The notes under the pieces were generated by a model. The model ran no database searches, was not told the origin of the DNA, and saw nothing but the letters and a program-made list of their open reading frames with translations. The translations under genes were made by a program, and so were the position numbers. From Streptomyces sp. NBC_00572 (GTDB taxonomy: Bacteria > Actinomycetota > Actinomycetes > Streptomycetales > Streptomycetaceae), in assembly GCF_026341815.1 (NCBI RefSeq), contig NZ_JAPENX010000001.1:5704001-5768000 (forward strand): a stretch of DNA of 64,000 bases, given 5' to 3'. Positions 8,698-17,177 of the stretch are shown one piece after another. The stretch's first letter is position 1; each line of letters begins with the position of its first letter.

Positions 8698-9493
8698 CAC
8701 GAACACGAACGCGAACACGAACCGGTCCGAGGTTCCCACCGTCATCTGCGACGACGTCCACATCGTCTACCGGGTCAACACCGGTGGCGGTGGCAAGGGC
8801 AGCGCCACCGCGGCGCTCAGCCGGATCGTCGGCCGCGGCAAGGCCGAGGTCAACCGGGGCGTCCGCAAGGTCCACGCCGTCCGCGGCGTCACCTTCACCG
8901 CCTACCGCGGCGAGGCCATCGGCCTCATCGGCTCCAACGGCTCCGGCAAGTCCACGCTGCTGCGCGCCGTCGCCGGGCTGCTCCCCACCGAGAGCGGCAA
9001 GGTCTACACGGACGGCCAGCCCTCGCTCCTGGGCGTCAACGCGGCCCTCATGAACGACCTCACCGGCGAGCGCAACGTGATCCTGGGCGGCCTCGCGATG
9101 GGCATGAGCCGCGAGGAGGTCCGCGAGCGCTACGAGGGCATCGTCGACTTCTCCGGGATCAACGAGAAGGGCGACTTCATCAGTCTGCCCATGCGCACGT
9201 ACTCCTCCGGCATGGGCGCCAGGCTCCGCTTCGCCATCGCCGCCGCCAAGAACCACGACGTCCTCCTCATCGACGAGGCGCTGGCGACCGGTGACCGCAA
9301 GTTCCAGATCCGCTCCGAGGAGCGCATCCGCGAGCTCCGCAAGGAGGCCGGCACGGTCTTCCTGGTGAGCCACAGCAACAAGTCCATCCGGGACACCTGC
9401 GACCGGGTGCTCTGGCTGGAGAAGGGGCAGCTCCTGATGGACGGCCCCACGGACGAGGTCCTCAAGGCGTACGAGCGGGAGACCGCCCGCTGA
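8690..9493 (+). CDS. ABC transporter ATPase for surface polymer export (TagH/Wzt-like)
   Basis: 267 residues. Walker A GSNGSGKST, signature YSSGMGARLRF, Walker B VLLIDEALATGD and the switch His in VSHSN are intact. As in TagH-type proteins, an insert (about residues 25-60) lies between the first strand and the Walker A. The N-terminus is a short Asn/Thr repeat (DTNTNANTN) encoded by repeated ACGAAC units, probably variable in length. No C-terminal carbohydrate-binding domain is present. Last gene of the operon, followed by a terminator. Confidence 0.92.
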   Translation: MADTNTNANTNRSEVPTVICDDVHIVYRVNTGGGGKGSATAALSRIVGRGKAEVNRGVRKVHAVRGVTFTAYRGEAIGLIGSNGSGKSTLLRAVAGLLPTESGKVYTDGQPSLLGVNAALMNDLTGERNVILGGLAMGMSREEVRERYEGIVDFSGINEKGDFISLPMRTYSSGMGARLRFAIAAAKNHDVLLIDEALATGDRKFQIRSEERIRELRKEAGTVFLVSHSNKSIRDTCDRVLWLEKGQLLMDGPTDEVLKAYERETAR

Positions 9494-9509
9494 CTCCGAA
9501 CCCCGAGAG

Positions 9510-9535
9510 CCGCCCCCACCTTCCGGTGGGGGCGG
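9510..9535 (+). terminator. Terminator of the surface-polymer operon
   Basis: Perfect 11-bp stem (CCGCCCCCACC / GGTGGGGGCGG) with loop TTCC, followed by TTCCGTTTTCC, 17 nt after the ABC ATPase stop. Confidence 0.9.
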
Positions 9536-9567
9536 TTCCGTTTTCCGCGCGTCGCGCCCCACCTGGA

Positions 9568-9586
9568 ATGTTCATGCTGGCAACAT
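9568..9586 (+). promoter_or_regulatory. Probable TetR autoregulatory operator
   Basis: ATGTT-CATGCTGGC-AACAT, a 5-bp perfect dyad 16 nt before the tetR start. The right half extends to GGCAACAT, the half-site typical of TetR proteins with the YHHGDLR N-terminus. Confidence 0.5.
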
Positions 9587-9602
9587 CGGGCAGGATGAGG
9601 CC

Positions 9603-10250
9603 ATGCCAGCGATCTCGGGGGGAAAGACCTACCACCACGGCGATCTGCGCAACGCGCTGATCTGTGCCGCCGTCGACCTGGCCACCGAGGGCGGCCCCGA
9701 ACGGGTCGTCCTGCGCGAGGCGGCCCGCCGGGTCGGCGTCTCGCCCACCGCCGCCTACCGGCACTTCGACGGACGGGGCGAACTCCTCCGCACCGTCAGG
9801 AGCCACGCCCAGTGCGTGCTCGCCGACGCCATGGAGCGGGCCGCGGGCCGCGAGCCGGGCGCCGACGACCCGGCCCTCGCGGCGGAGCGCCGGCTCGCCG
9901 CCCTCTGCCGGGGGTACGTCGGCTTCGCCGTCGACCAGCCCGGCCTCTACCGGGCTGCCTTCTGCGTGCCCCGCCCGGCGGAGGCGGACGAGCCGATGTC
10001 GGGGCGGCAGGCGCCCGAGCCCGAGATCCGCGCGTTCACCCTGCTCCGGGAAGCCCTGGAGGCCCTCGCCCGCGTCGGCACCGCGCACCCGACCGTCCGA
10101 CCCGCCGCCGGTGCCGCAGCGTGGTCGGCCGTGCACGGACTGTCACTTCTGTTGCTCGACGGGCCTCTTCGGCGCCTTCCCGCACAGCGAAGGAACGCCG
10201 TCGTCGAGACCACCCTCGCCATGGTCGTCTCCGGAACGCGCGCTCTCTGA
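9603..10250 (+). CDS. TetR/AcrR family transcriptional regulator
   Basis: 215 residues. The N-terminal helix-turn-helix reads YHHGDLRNALICAAVDL ... VLREAARRVGVSPTAAYRHF, very typical of TetR. The C-terminal ligand domain is unassigned. It stands alone between the exporter operon and the hopanoid operon, both on the same strand, with a likely self-operator directly upstream. Its targets beyond itself cannot be read here. Confidence 0.92.
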   Translation: MPAISGGKTYHHGDLRNALICAAVDLATEGGPERVVLREAARRVGVSPTAAYRHFDGRGELLRTVRSHAQCVLADAMERAAGREPGADDPALAAERRLAALCRGYVGFAVDQPGLYRAAFCVPRPAEADEPMSGRQAPEPEIRAFTLLREALEALARVGTAHPTVRPAAGAAAWSAVHGLSLLLLDGPLRRLPAQRRNAVVETTLAMVVSGTRAL

Positions 10251-10313
10251 GCTCCTGTGGAGCCGAACTTCCTTGCGGTGCAGGAGGGTTGACGACCCGT
10301 ACGAGTGAGGTCC

Positions 10314-10330
10314 GGGGTGCCCGGCACCCC
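10314..10330 (+). terminator. Weak terminator hairpin after tetR
   Basis: Stem GGGGTGC/GCACCCC with loop CCG, 63 nt after the tetR stop. Short and without a T-tract. The remaining sequence to 10502 presumably holds the hopanoid operon promoter, but I find no convincing -35/-10 pair. Confidence 0.35.
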
Positions 10331-10502
10331 CGAATGGCGACGGCCGTCGTACAACGTAAGCTGGACCGGTCTGTTTCGCGGCAAGTAGGGCGATACCCCA
10401 CGGCCATCGGGCCTCCGGCGGCGGCTCTACGGGCAGGGGTCGGCGGCGTGTCCGAAATAGGATGGATTGACTCGGCAGTGTAGAACGGGAGACGTGACGG
10501 CC

Positions 10503-10565
10503 ATGACGCAGAATCTCCAGCTCCACGAGGGTCTCGCCGTCCCTCCGTCGGGCAGTGACCTGTGA
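10503..10565 (+). CDS. 20-codon leader ORF coupled to hpnC
   Basis: ATG 10503 follows GGGAGA with 10-nt spacing. The ORF encodes MTQNLQLHEGLAVPPSGSDL and its stop (TGA 10563-10565) overlaps the hpnC start GTG 10562. hpnC has no Shine-Dalgarno-like sequence of its own in the preceding 20 bases, so this ORF probably delivers ribosomes to hpnC by translational coupling. The peptide shows no known motif. GTG 10494 in the same frame is an alternative start but lies too near the RBS. Confidence 0.55.
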   Translation: MTQNLQLHEGLAVPPSGSDL

Positions 10566-11473
10566 CGGAAACCCGGCAGGCGCGCACCGACGCCTCCTCG
10601 CGCGCCACCCTCGGCAAGGCCGCGGACGAGAACTTCCCCGTGGCCCCCTTCTTCCTGCCCCGGGCCTGGCGCGACGACCTGATGGCCGTCTACGGCTTCG
10701 CCCGCCTCGTCGACGACATCGGAGACGGCGACCTCGCCCCCGGCGGCGCCGACGCCCGCCACCTCGGGCTCGACCCCGAGACGGCGCGGGACCGGCTCGC
10801 CTTCCTCGACGCCTTCGAGGCCGACCTCCGCCGCGTCTTCGACGGGACCCCCCGCCACCCGCTCCTCCAGGCCCTCCGGCCGACCGTGCTGCGGTGCGGG
10901 CTCACCCCCGAGCCCTTCCTCGGCCTGATCGCCGCCAACCGCCAGGACCAGCAGGTCAGCCGCTACGAGACGTACGACGACCTCCTCGCGTACTGCGAGC
11001 TCTCCGCCAATCCCGTCGGCCGGCTCGTCCTCGCGATCACCGGCACCGACACCCCCGAGCGGATCCGGCGCTCCGACGAGATCTGCACCGCCCTCCAGAT
11101 CGTCGAGCACCTCCAGGACGTCGCCGAGGACCTCGGCAACGACCGGATCTACCTTCCCGCCGAGGACCTCAAGCGGTTCCACGTCACCGAGAGCGACCTC
11201 GCCCGGCCCACCGCCGGCGCCTCCGTCCGCGCCCTGATCGCCTTCGAGGCCGAGCGGGCCCGCGACCTGCTCCACGCGGGCGCCCCGCTCGTCGGCAGCG
11301 TCCACGGCCGGCTCCGGCTGCTCCTGGCGGGCTTCACCGGCGGCGGACACGCGGCACTCGACGCGATCACCGACGCCGGATACGACGTGCTGACCGGACC
11401 ACCGAAGTCCACCAAGCCGAGCCTGATGCGCCAGGCAGGAGCGGTTCTGCTCCGGGCGCGGAGAGAGGGGTGA
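10562..11473 (+). CDS. hpnC: Hydroxysqualene synthase HpnC
   Basis: 303 residues of the squalene/phytoene synthase fold. The first Asp-rich region is YGFARLVDDIGDG and the second is HLQDVAEDLGNDRIYLP. In bacterial hopanoid pathways HpnC converts presqualene diphosphate to hydroxysqualene, with HpnD upstream and HpnE downstream in the reaction order. The start GTG overlaps the leader-ORF stop and the stop overlaps the hpnD GTG (GTGA). First enzyme gene of the hopanoid operon. Confidence 0.93.
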   Translation: MTETRQARTDASSRATLGKAADENFPVAPFFLPRAWRDDLMAVYGFARLVDDIGDGDLAPGGADARHLGLDPETARDRLAFLDAFEADLRRVFDGTPRHPLLQALRPTVLRCGLTPEPFLGLIAANRQDQQVSRYETYDDLLAYCELSANPVGRLVLAITGTDTPERIRRSDEICTALQIVEHLQDVAEDLGNDRIYLPAEDLKRFHVTESDLARPTAGASVRALIAFEAERARDLLHAGAPLVGSVHGRLRLLLAGFTGGGHAALDAITDAGYDVLTGPPKSTKPSLMRQAGAVLLRARREG

Positions 11474-12420
11474 GCGCGACCGTGGAGGCACAGCCCCAGC
11501 CGTCCGCACCGGTCCAGGCCGCCTACCGCTACTGCGAGGCGGTCACCGGACAGCAGGCACGGAACTTCGCCTACGGAATCCGGCTGCTGCCGACCGAGAA
11601 GCGCCAGGCGATGTCCGCGCTGTACGCGTTCTCCCGGCGCGTCGACGACATCGGCGACGGCACCCTCGCGCCCGAGGCCAAGCGGGAGCGCCTGGAGGCC
11701 ACCCGCGCCCTGCTCGACCGGATCCGCGCCGGCGGGATCGACGAGGACGACACGGACCCCGTCGCCGTCGCCCTCGCCGACTCGGCCCGCCGCTTCCCGA
11801 TCCCGCTCGAAGGCCTCGACGAACTCATCGACGGCGTCCTCATGGACGTCCACGGCGCGACCTACGAGACCTGGGACGACCTCAAGGTCTACTGCCGCTG
11901 CGTCGCCGGCGCGATCGGCCGGCTCTCCCTGGGCGTCTTCGGCACCCAGCCCGGCGCCCCGGGCGCCGACCGCGCCCCCGAATACGCCGACACCCTGGGC
12001 CTCGCGCTCCAACTCACCAACATCCTCAGGGACGTACGCGAGGACGCAGGGAACGGGCGGACCTATCTGCCCGCCGACGACCTGGCCAAGTTCGGCTGCG
12101 GCGAGGGCTTCGGCAGCGAGACCCCGCCCGCCGGTGCCGACTTCGCCGGGCTGGTCCACTTCGAAGTGCGGCGCGCCCGCGCCCTGTTCGCCGAGGGCTA
12201 CCGGCTGCTGCCCATGCTCGACCGGCGCAGCGGCGCCTGCGTCGCCGCCATGGCGGGCATCTACCGCCGCCTCCTCGACCGGATCGAACGCGACCCCGAG
12301 GCCGTGCTGCGCGGCCGCGTCTCGCTGCCGGGCCGGGAGAAGGCGTACGTCGCGGTGCGCGGCCTCTCCGGCCTCGACACCCGCCACATCGCCCGGCGCG
12401 CCGTCAGGGGGCGTGCCTGA
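11470..12420 (+). CDS. hpnD: Presqualene diphosphate synthase HpnD
   Basis: 316 residues, paralogue of the preceding gene. The motifs YAFSRRVDDIGDG and NILRDVREDAGNGRTYLP are the two Asp-rich sites that bind the Mg-diphosphates of two farnesyl diphosphates. Family knowledge: HpnD condenses them to presqualene diphosphate. Start GTG 11470 overlaps the hpnC stop. It ends with an ATGA overlap into a small ORF, so translation is continuous through this part of the operon. Confidence 0.93.
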   Translation: MSATVEAQPQPSAPVQAAYRYCEAVTGQQARNFAYGIRLLPTEKRQAMSALYAFSRRVDDIGDGTLAPEAKRERLEATRALLDRIRAGGIDEDDTDPVAVALADSARRFPIPLEGLDELIDGVLMDVHGATYETWDDLKVYCRCVAGAIGRLSLGVFGTQPGAPGADRAPEYADTLGLALQLTNILRDVREDAGNGRTYLPADDLAKFGCGEGFGSETPPAGADFAGLVHFEVRRARALFAEGYRLLPMLDRRSGACVAAMAGIYRRLLDRIERDPEAVLRGRVSLPGREKAYVAVRGLSGLDTRHIARRAVRGRA

Positions 12421-12566
12421 TGAGCCCGTACGCCCCCGCCCGCCGGGCAACCTCGGGCACCGTACCGGCGTCCCTGCCGTCGGCGGCTCCGGCTGCCGCG
12501 ACCCCGACCATGGCGAGCCGGCCCGCACCGGCGCTGCCCGCGACGACCCGAACGGAGGCCGTGTGA
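12420..12566 (+). CDS. Small Ala/Pro-rich ORF between hpnD and hpnE
   Basis: 48 codons. ATG 12420 overlaps the hpnD stop (ATGA) and follows AGGGGG. The stop overlaps the hpnE GTG (GTGTGA). The product begins MSPYAPARRATSG and is rich in Ala, Pro and Thr, with no hydrophobic helix or motif. Coupling at both ends argues it is translated, if only to link hpnD and hpnE. It may be a real small protein or a spacer ORF. I would not assign a function. Confidence 0.5.
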   Translation: MSPYAPARRATSGTVPASLPSAAPAAATPTMASRPAPALPATTRTEAV

Positions 12567-13963
12567 CCCAGGAAGGAACCGGGGAGCACACCCGGCAGCC
12601 CCACGCCGTCGTCGTCGGCGGCGGGCTCGCCGGGATCACCGCCGCGCTCCAGCTCGCCGACGCCGGCGTCGGCGTCACCCTCCTCGAAGGCCGGCCCCGG
12701 CTCGGCGGCCTCGCCTTCTCCTTCCGCCGGGGCGACCTCACCGTCGACAACGGCCAGCACGTCTACCTCCGCTGCTGCACCGCCTACCGCTGGTTCCTCG
12801 ACCGGGTCGACGCCGCCCGGCTCGCCCCGCTCCAGGACCGCCTCGACGTTCCCGTCCTCGACGTCGGGCACCCGCGCGGACCGCGGCTCGGCCGGATCCG
12901 CCGCGACAACCTCCCCGTACCCCTGCACCTGGCGCGCAGCCTCGCCACGTACCCGCACCTCTCCCTCGCCGAGCGGGCCTCCGTCGGCCGCGCCGCGCTC
13001 GCCCTGAAGAAGCTCGACCCCGCAGACCCGGCGCTCGACGGCATCGACTTCGCCACCTGGCTCGGCAGGCACGGCCAGTCCCCGCGGACCGTCGACGCCC
13101 TCTGGGACCTCGTCGGCATCCCCACCCTCAACGCCCCCGCCCCGCAGGCCTCCATGGGCCTCGCCGCGATGGTCTTCAAGACCGGCCTCCTCTCCGAGCC
13201 CGGCGCCGCGGACATCGGCTGGGCCCACGTCCCGCTCGGCGAACTCCACGACACCCGGGCCGCGAAGGAACTCGACGCCCTCGGGGTGCGCACCGTCCTC
13301 CGTACCAAGGCCGAGCGGATCTCCCGTACCGACGACGGACGTTGGGCCGTCGACGTACCCGGCGAGACGATCACGGCGGACGCCGTCGTCCTCGCCGTCC
13401 CGCAGGAGGAGACCCACGGCCTGCTGCCCGAGGGCGCACTCGAAGACCCCGACCGGCTCCTCGACATCGCCACCGCGCCCATTCTCAACCTGCACGTGGT
13501 CTACGACCGCAAGGTGCTGAAGCGGCCCTTCTTCACCGCCCTCGGCTCCCCGGTGCAGTGGGTCTTCGACCGCACCGACTCCTCCGGGCTCACCGGCGGC
13601 GGCCAGTACCTCGCCGTCTCCCAGTCCGCCGCCCAGGACGAGATCGACGAACCCGTCGCCGCCCTGCGCGCGAAGTACCTCCCCGAGCTGGAGCGGCTGC
13701 TGCCCGCCACCCGCGGCGCCGGGATCCGCGACTTCTTCGTCACCAGGGAGCGGACGGCCACGTTCGCCCCCACCCCGGGCGTCGGCCGGCTCCGCCCCGG
13801 CGCCCGCACCCAGGCACCGGGGCTCTTCCTGGCCGGGGCCTGGACCGCCACCGGCTGGCCCGCGACCATGGAGGGTGCCGTCCGCAGTGGTTTCAGCGCC
13901 GCGGGCGCAGCGCTCTCCGCCCTCGGCCGCCGCCATGACCATCCGCTGCAGGAGGCGGCATGA
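12563..13963 (+). CDS. hpnE: Squalene-forming FAD oxidoreductase HpnE
   Basis: 466 residues of the amine oxidase / phytoene desaturase fold. The FAD-binding Rossmann motif VVVGGGLAGITAALQLADAG with the following LLEGRPRLGG is near the N-terminus, and the C-terminal FAD motif GLFLAGAWTATGWPATMEGA is present. HpnE reduces hydroxysqualene to squalene, completing the HpnCDE route. GTG 12563 has a GGAGG 4 nt upstream. It overlaps the next ATG. Confidence 0.93.
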   Translation: MTQEGTGEHTRQPHAVVVGGGLAGITAALQLADAGVGVTLLEGRPRLGGLAFSFRRGDLTVDNGQHVYLRCCTAYRWFLDRVDAARLAPLQDRLDVPVLDVGHPRGPRLGRIRRDNLPVPLHLARSLATYPHLSLAERASVGRAALALKKLDPADPALDGIDFATWLGRHGQSPRTVDALWDLVGIPTLNAPAPQASMGLAAMVFKTGLLSEPGAADIGWAHVPLGELHDTRAAKELDALGVRTVLRTKAERISRTDDGRWAVDVPGETITADAVVLAVPQEETHGLLPEGALEDPDRLLDIATAPILNLHVVYDRKVLKRPFFTALGSPVQWVFDRTDSSGLTGGGQYLAVSQSAAQDEIDEPVAALRAKYLPELERLLPATRGAGIRDFFVTRERTATFAPTPGVGRLRPGARTQAPGLFLAGAWTATGWPATMEGAVRSGFSAAGAALSALGRRHDHPLQEAA

Positions 13964-15060
13964 GTGTGAGTACCGGAACAAGAGGAGAGACCGTGCCGAC
14001 TGTGCCGCCGGGTAATCCGGCCGTCGACACCGCGGACGTGTCCGCACTGCTGGAGCGGGGGCGGACCCTGTCCACCCCCGTACTGCGGGCGGCCGTCGAC
14101 CGCCTCGCGCCGCCCATGGACACCGTGGCCGCCTACCACTTCGGCTGGATCGACGCGCAGGGCAACCCCACGGAGGGGGACAGCGGCAAGGCCGTCCGTC
14201 CCGCGCTCGCCCTGCTGTCGGCCGAGGCCGCGGGCGTCGCCCCCGAGGTCGGGGTCCCCGGCGCCGTCGCCGTGGAGCTCGTCCACAACTTCTCGCTGCT
14301 GCACGACGACCTGATGGACGGGGACGAGCAGCGCCGCCACCGCGACACCGTGTGGAAGGTGCACGGCCCCGCGCAGGCCATCCTGGTCGGCGACGCCCTG
14401 TTCGCCCTGGCCAACGAGATCCTGCTGGAGCTCGGCACGGTGGAGGCCGGCCGGGCGACCCGCAGGCTCACCACCGCCAGCCGCAAGCTCATCGACGGCC
14501 AGGCGCAGGACATCTCCTACGAGCACCGCGAGCGGGTCACCGTCGAGGAGTGCCTGGAGATGGAGGGCAACAAGACGGGCGCCCTGCTCGCCTGCGCCGT
14601 CTCCATCGGTGCGGTCCTCGGCGGTGCCGACGACCGGACCGCCGACAAGCTGGAGGAGTACGGGTACCACCTCGGGCTCGCCTTCCAGGCCGTCGACGAC
14701 CTGCTCGGCATCTGGGGCGACCCGGAGGCCACCGGCAAGCAGACCTGGAGCGACCTGCGCCAGCGCAAGAAGTCCCTGCCGGTCGTCGCCGCCCTCGCCG
14801 CCGGCGGCGAGGCCTCCGAGCGGCTCGGCGAACTGCTTGCCGCGGACGCCAAGTCCAACGACTTCGACACCTTCTCCGAGGAGGAGTTCGCCACCCGCGC
14901 GGCCCTCATCGAGGAGGCCGGAGGACGCGAGTGGACCTCCCAGGAGGCCCGCCGTCAGCACGCGATCGCGATCGAGGCCCTGGACGAGGTGGACATGCCC
15001 GCCCGCGTGCGGGCGCAGCTCACCGCGCTGGCCGACTTCGTGGTCGTACGGAAGAGATGA
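13960..15060 (+). CDS. Polyprenyl (probably farnesyl) diphosphate synthase
   Basis: 366 residues. The first Asp-rich motif HDDLMDGD (D116-D117) and the second, DDLLGIWGD, are both complete. Bulky residues before the first motif would set chain length. In this operon the expected product is farnesyl diphosphate for HpnD. ATG 13960 is coupled to hpnE, but GTG 13993 in frame has a better-placed AGAGGAG and is a reasonable alternative start. Confidence 0.9.
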   Translation: MSVSTGTRGETVPTVPPGNPAVDTADVSALLERGRTLSTPVLRAAVDRLAPPMDTVAAYHFGWIDAQGNPTEGDSGKAVRPALALLSAEAAGVAPEVGVPGAVAVELVHNFSLLHDDLMDGDEQRRHRDTVWKVHGPAQAILVGDALFALANEILLELGTVEAGRATRRLTTASRKLIDGQAQDISYEHRERVTVEECLEMEGNKTGALLACAVSIGAVLGGADDRTADKLEEYGYHLGLAFQAVDDLLGIWGDPEATGKQTWSDLRQRKKSLPVVAALAAGGEASERLGELLAADAKSNDFDTFSEEEFATRAALIEEAGGREWTSQEARRQHAIAIEALDEVDMPARVRAQLTALADFVVVRKR

Positions 15061-15167
15061 TCACCATCACCCTGATATGAGTTCGCGGTCGCCGGCCGGT
15101 GCCACGCGGCGCCGGCCGACGGCAGACCCGTAGAAGCAGAAGTTACCGACTGCGCAAAGGGGAAGCC

Positions 15168-17177
15168 ATGACAGCGACGACCGACGGAAGCGCCGGGGCC
15201 ATGGGCCCCCGGGCAGCCGCGGCCAGCAAGACGAACGACACCGACGCCTTCGCGTCGGGGCTCGGCGGGACCGCCGCGCCCGGCCTCGACGGGGCCGCCG
15301 CGCGGGCGGCGGAACGGGCCGTCGGGCACCTGCTCGCCCGACAGGACCCCGAGGGCTGGTGGAAGGGCGACCTGGAGACCAACGTCACCATGGACGCCGA
15401 GGACCTCCTCCTCCGCCAGTTCCTGGGCATCCTCGACGCCGACACCACCCGCGCCGCGGCCCTCCACATCCGCCGGCAGCAACGCGAGGACGGCGCCTGG
15501 GCCACCTTCTACGGCGGACCCGGCGAGCTCTCCGCCACCATCGAGGCCTATGTCGCCCTGCGGCTCGCCGGAGACCTGCCCGAGGCCCCGCACATGGCCC
15601 GCGCCGCCGCCTGGGTCCGCACCGGGGGCGGGATCGCCGCCGCCAGGGTCTTCACCCGGATCTGGCTCTCCCTCTTCGGCTGGTGGCGCTGGGAGGACCT
15701 GCCCGAGCTGCCCCCTGAGCTGATCTTCCTGCCCAAGTGGTTCCCGCTCAACATCTACGACTTCGGCTGCTGGGCCCGGCAGACCATCGTGCCGCTCACC
15801 GTGGTCTCCGCCAAGCGCCCGGTCCGCCCCGCGCCCTTCCCGCTCGACGAGCTGCACACCGATCCGGCCCTGCCCAACCCGCCCAGGCCGCTCGCCCCGG
15901 CCACCGGCTGGGACGGGCTCTTCCAGCGCCTCGACAAGGCACTGCACGGCTACCGCCGGGTGGCGCCGCGCGCCCTGCGCAGGACGGCGATGAACCAGGC
16001 CGCGCGCTGGATCATCGAGCGCCAGGAGAACGACGGCTGCTGGGGCGGCATCCAGCCCCCCGCCGTCTACTCGGTCATCGCCCTCCATCTCCTCGGCTAC
16101 GACCTCCAGCACCCCGTCATGCGGGCCGGACTCGAATCGCTCGACCGGTTCGCCGTGTGGCGCGAGGACGGCTCGCGGATGATCGAGGCCTGCCAGTCGC
16201 CCGTCTGGGACACCTGTCTCGCCACCATCGCGCTCGCCGACGCGGGGCTCGAACCCGACCACCCGGCCCTGGTGAAGGCCGTCGACTGGATGCTCGACGA
16301 GGAGATCACCCGGACCGGGGACTGGGCCGTGCGGCGGCCCGGACTGCCCCCGGGCGGCTGGGCGTTCGAGTTCCACAACGACAACTACCCCGACATCGAC
16401 GACACCGCCGAGGTGCTCCTCGCCCTCCGCCGGGTCAGGCACCCCGACCCCGACCGGCTGGAGGCGGCCGTCGCCCGGGGCGCGCGGTGGACGCTCGGCA
16501 TGCAGTCGAAGGGCGGCGCCTGGGGCGCCTTCGACGCCGACAACACCAGTGCCCTCCCCAACAAGCTGCCGTTCTGCGATTTCGGCGAGGTGATCGACCC
16601 GCCCTCCGTCGACGTCACCGCCCACGTGGTGGAGATGCTCGCCTTCGAGGGACTGGCCCGGGATCCCCGTACCCGCAGGGGAATCGACTGGCTGCTCGCC
16701 GAACAGGAGCCGAACGGCGCCTGGTTCGGCCGCTGGGGCGTCAACCACGTGTACGGCACGGGGTCCGTGCTCCCCGCGCTCACCGCGGCCGGGCTGCCCG
16801 TCTCCCATCCGGCGATCCGCCGGGCCGTCCGCTGGCTCGGGTCCGTCCAGAACGAGGACGGCGGCTGGGGCGAGGACCTCCGCTCGTACCACGACGAGGC
16901 GTGGATCGGGCGCGGTGCCTCCACCGCCTCCCAGACCGGCTGGGCGCTGATCGCGCTCCTCGCGGCCGGCGAGCGGGACTCCGAACCCGTCCGGCGGGGC
17001 GTCGCCTGGCTGGCCGAGACCCAGCGCGAGGACGGCTCCTGGGACGAGCCGTACTTCACGGGCACCGGCTTCCCCTGGGACTTCTCGATCAACTACCACC
17101 TCTACCGTCAGGTCTTCCCGCTCACGGCGCTCGGACGCTACCTGCACGGGGAGCCCTCGCCCGGCAAGGCCCGCTGA
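15168..17177 (+). CDS. shc: Squalene-hopene cyclase
   Basis: 669 residues, normal length. The acid motif DxDD is present as DIDD (residues 409-412). Several QW repeats are visible, for example QREDGAW, QENDGCWGG, QSKGGAW, QEPNGAWFG, QNEDGGWGE and QREDGSWDE. The enzyme is a monotopic membrane protein cyclising squalene to hopene/hopanol. Start ATG 15168 with AAAGGGGAAG upstream; a 107-nt gap separates it from the prenyl synthase gene. The stop overlaps the next ATG. Confidence 0.97.
   Translation: MTATTDGSAGAMGPRAAAASKTNDTDAFASGLGGTAAPGLDGAAARAAERAVGHLLARQDPEGWWKGDLETNVTMDAEDLLLRQFLGILDADTTRAAALHIRRQQREDGAWATFYGGPGELSATIEAYVALRLAGDLPEAPHMARAAAWVRTGGGIAAARVFTRIWLSLFGWWRWEDLPELPPELIFLPKWFPLNIYDFGCWARQTIVPLTVVSAKRPVRPAPFPLDELHTDPALPNPPRPLAPATGWDGLFQRLDKALHGYRRVAPRALRRTAMNQAARWIIERQENDGCWGGIQPPAVYSVIALHLLGYDLQHPVMRAGLESLDRFAVWREDGSRMIEACQSPVWDTCLATIALADAGLEPDHPALVKAVDWMLDEEITRTGDWAVRRPGLPPGGWAFEFHNDNYPDIDDTAEVLLALRRVRHPDPDRLEAAVARGARWTLGMQSKGGAWGAFDADNTSALPNKLPFCDFGEVIDPPSVDVTAHVVEMLAFEGLARDPRTRRGIDWLLAEQEPNGAWFGRWGVNHVYGTGSVLPALTAAGLPVSHPAIRRAVRWLGSVQNEDGGWGEDLRSYHDEAWIGRGASTASQTGWALIALLAAGERDSEPVRRGVAWLAETQREDGSWDEPYFTGTGFPWDFSINYHLYRQVFPLTALGRYLHGEPSPGKAR

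Noticed and set aside
10251-10502. Promoter of the hopanoid operon (TTGACG near 10289, TAGGAT near 10459)
   Set aside because: No pair has acceptable spacing, so I do not assign a promoter although one must be present.
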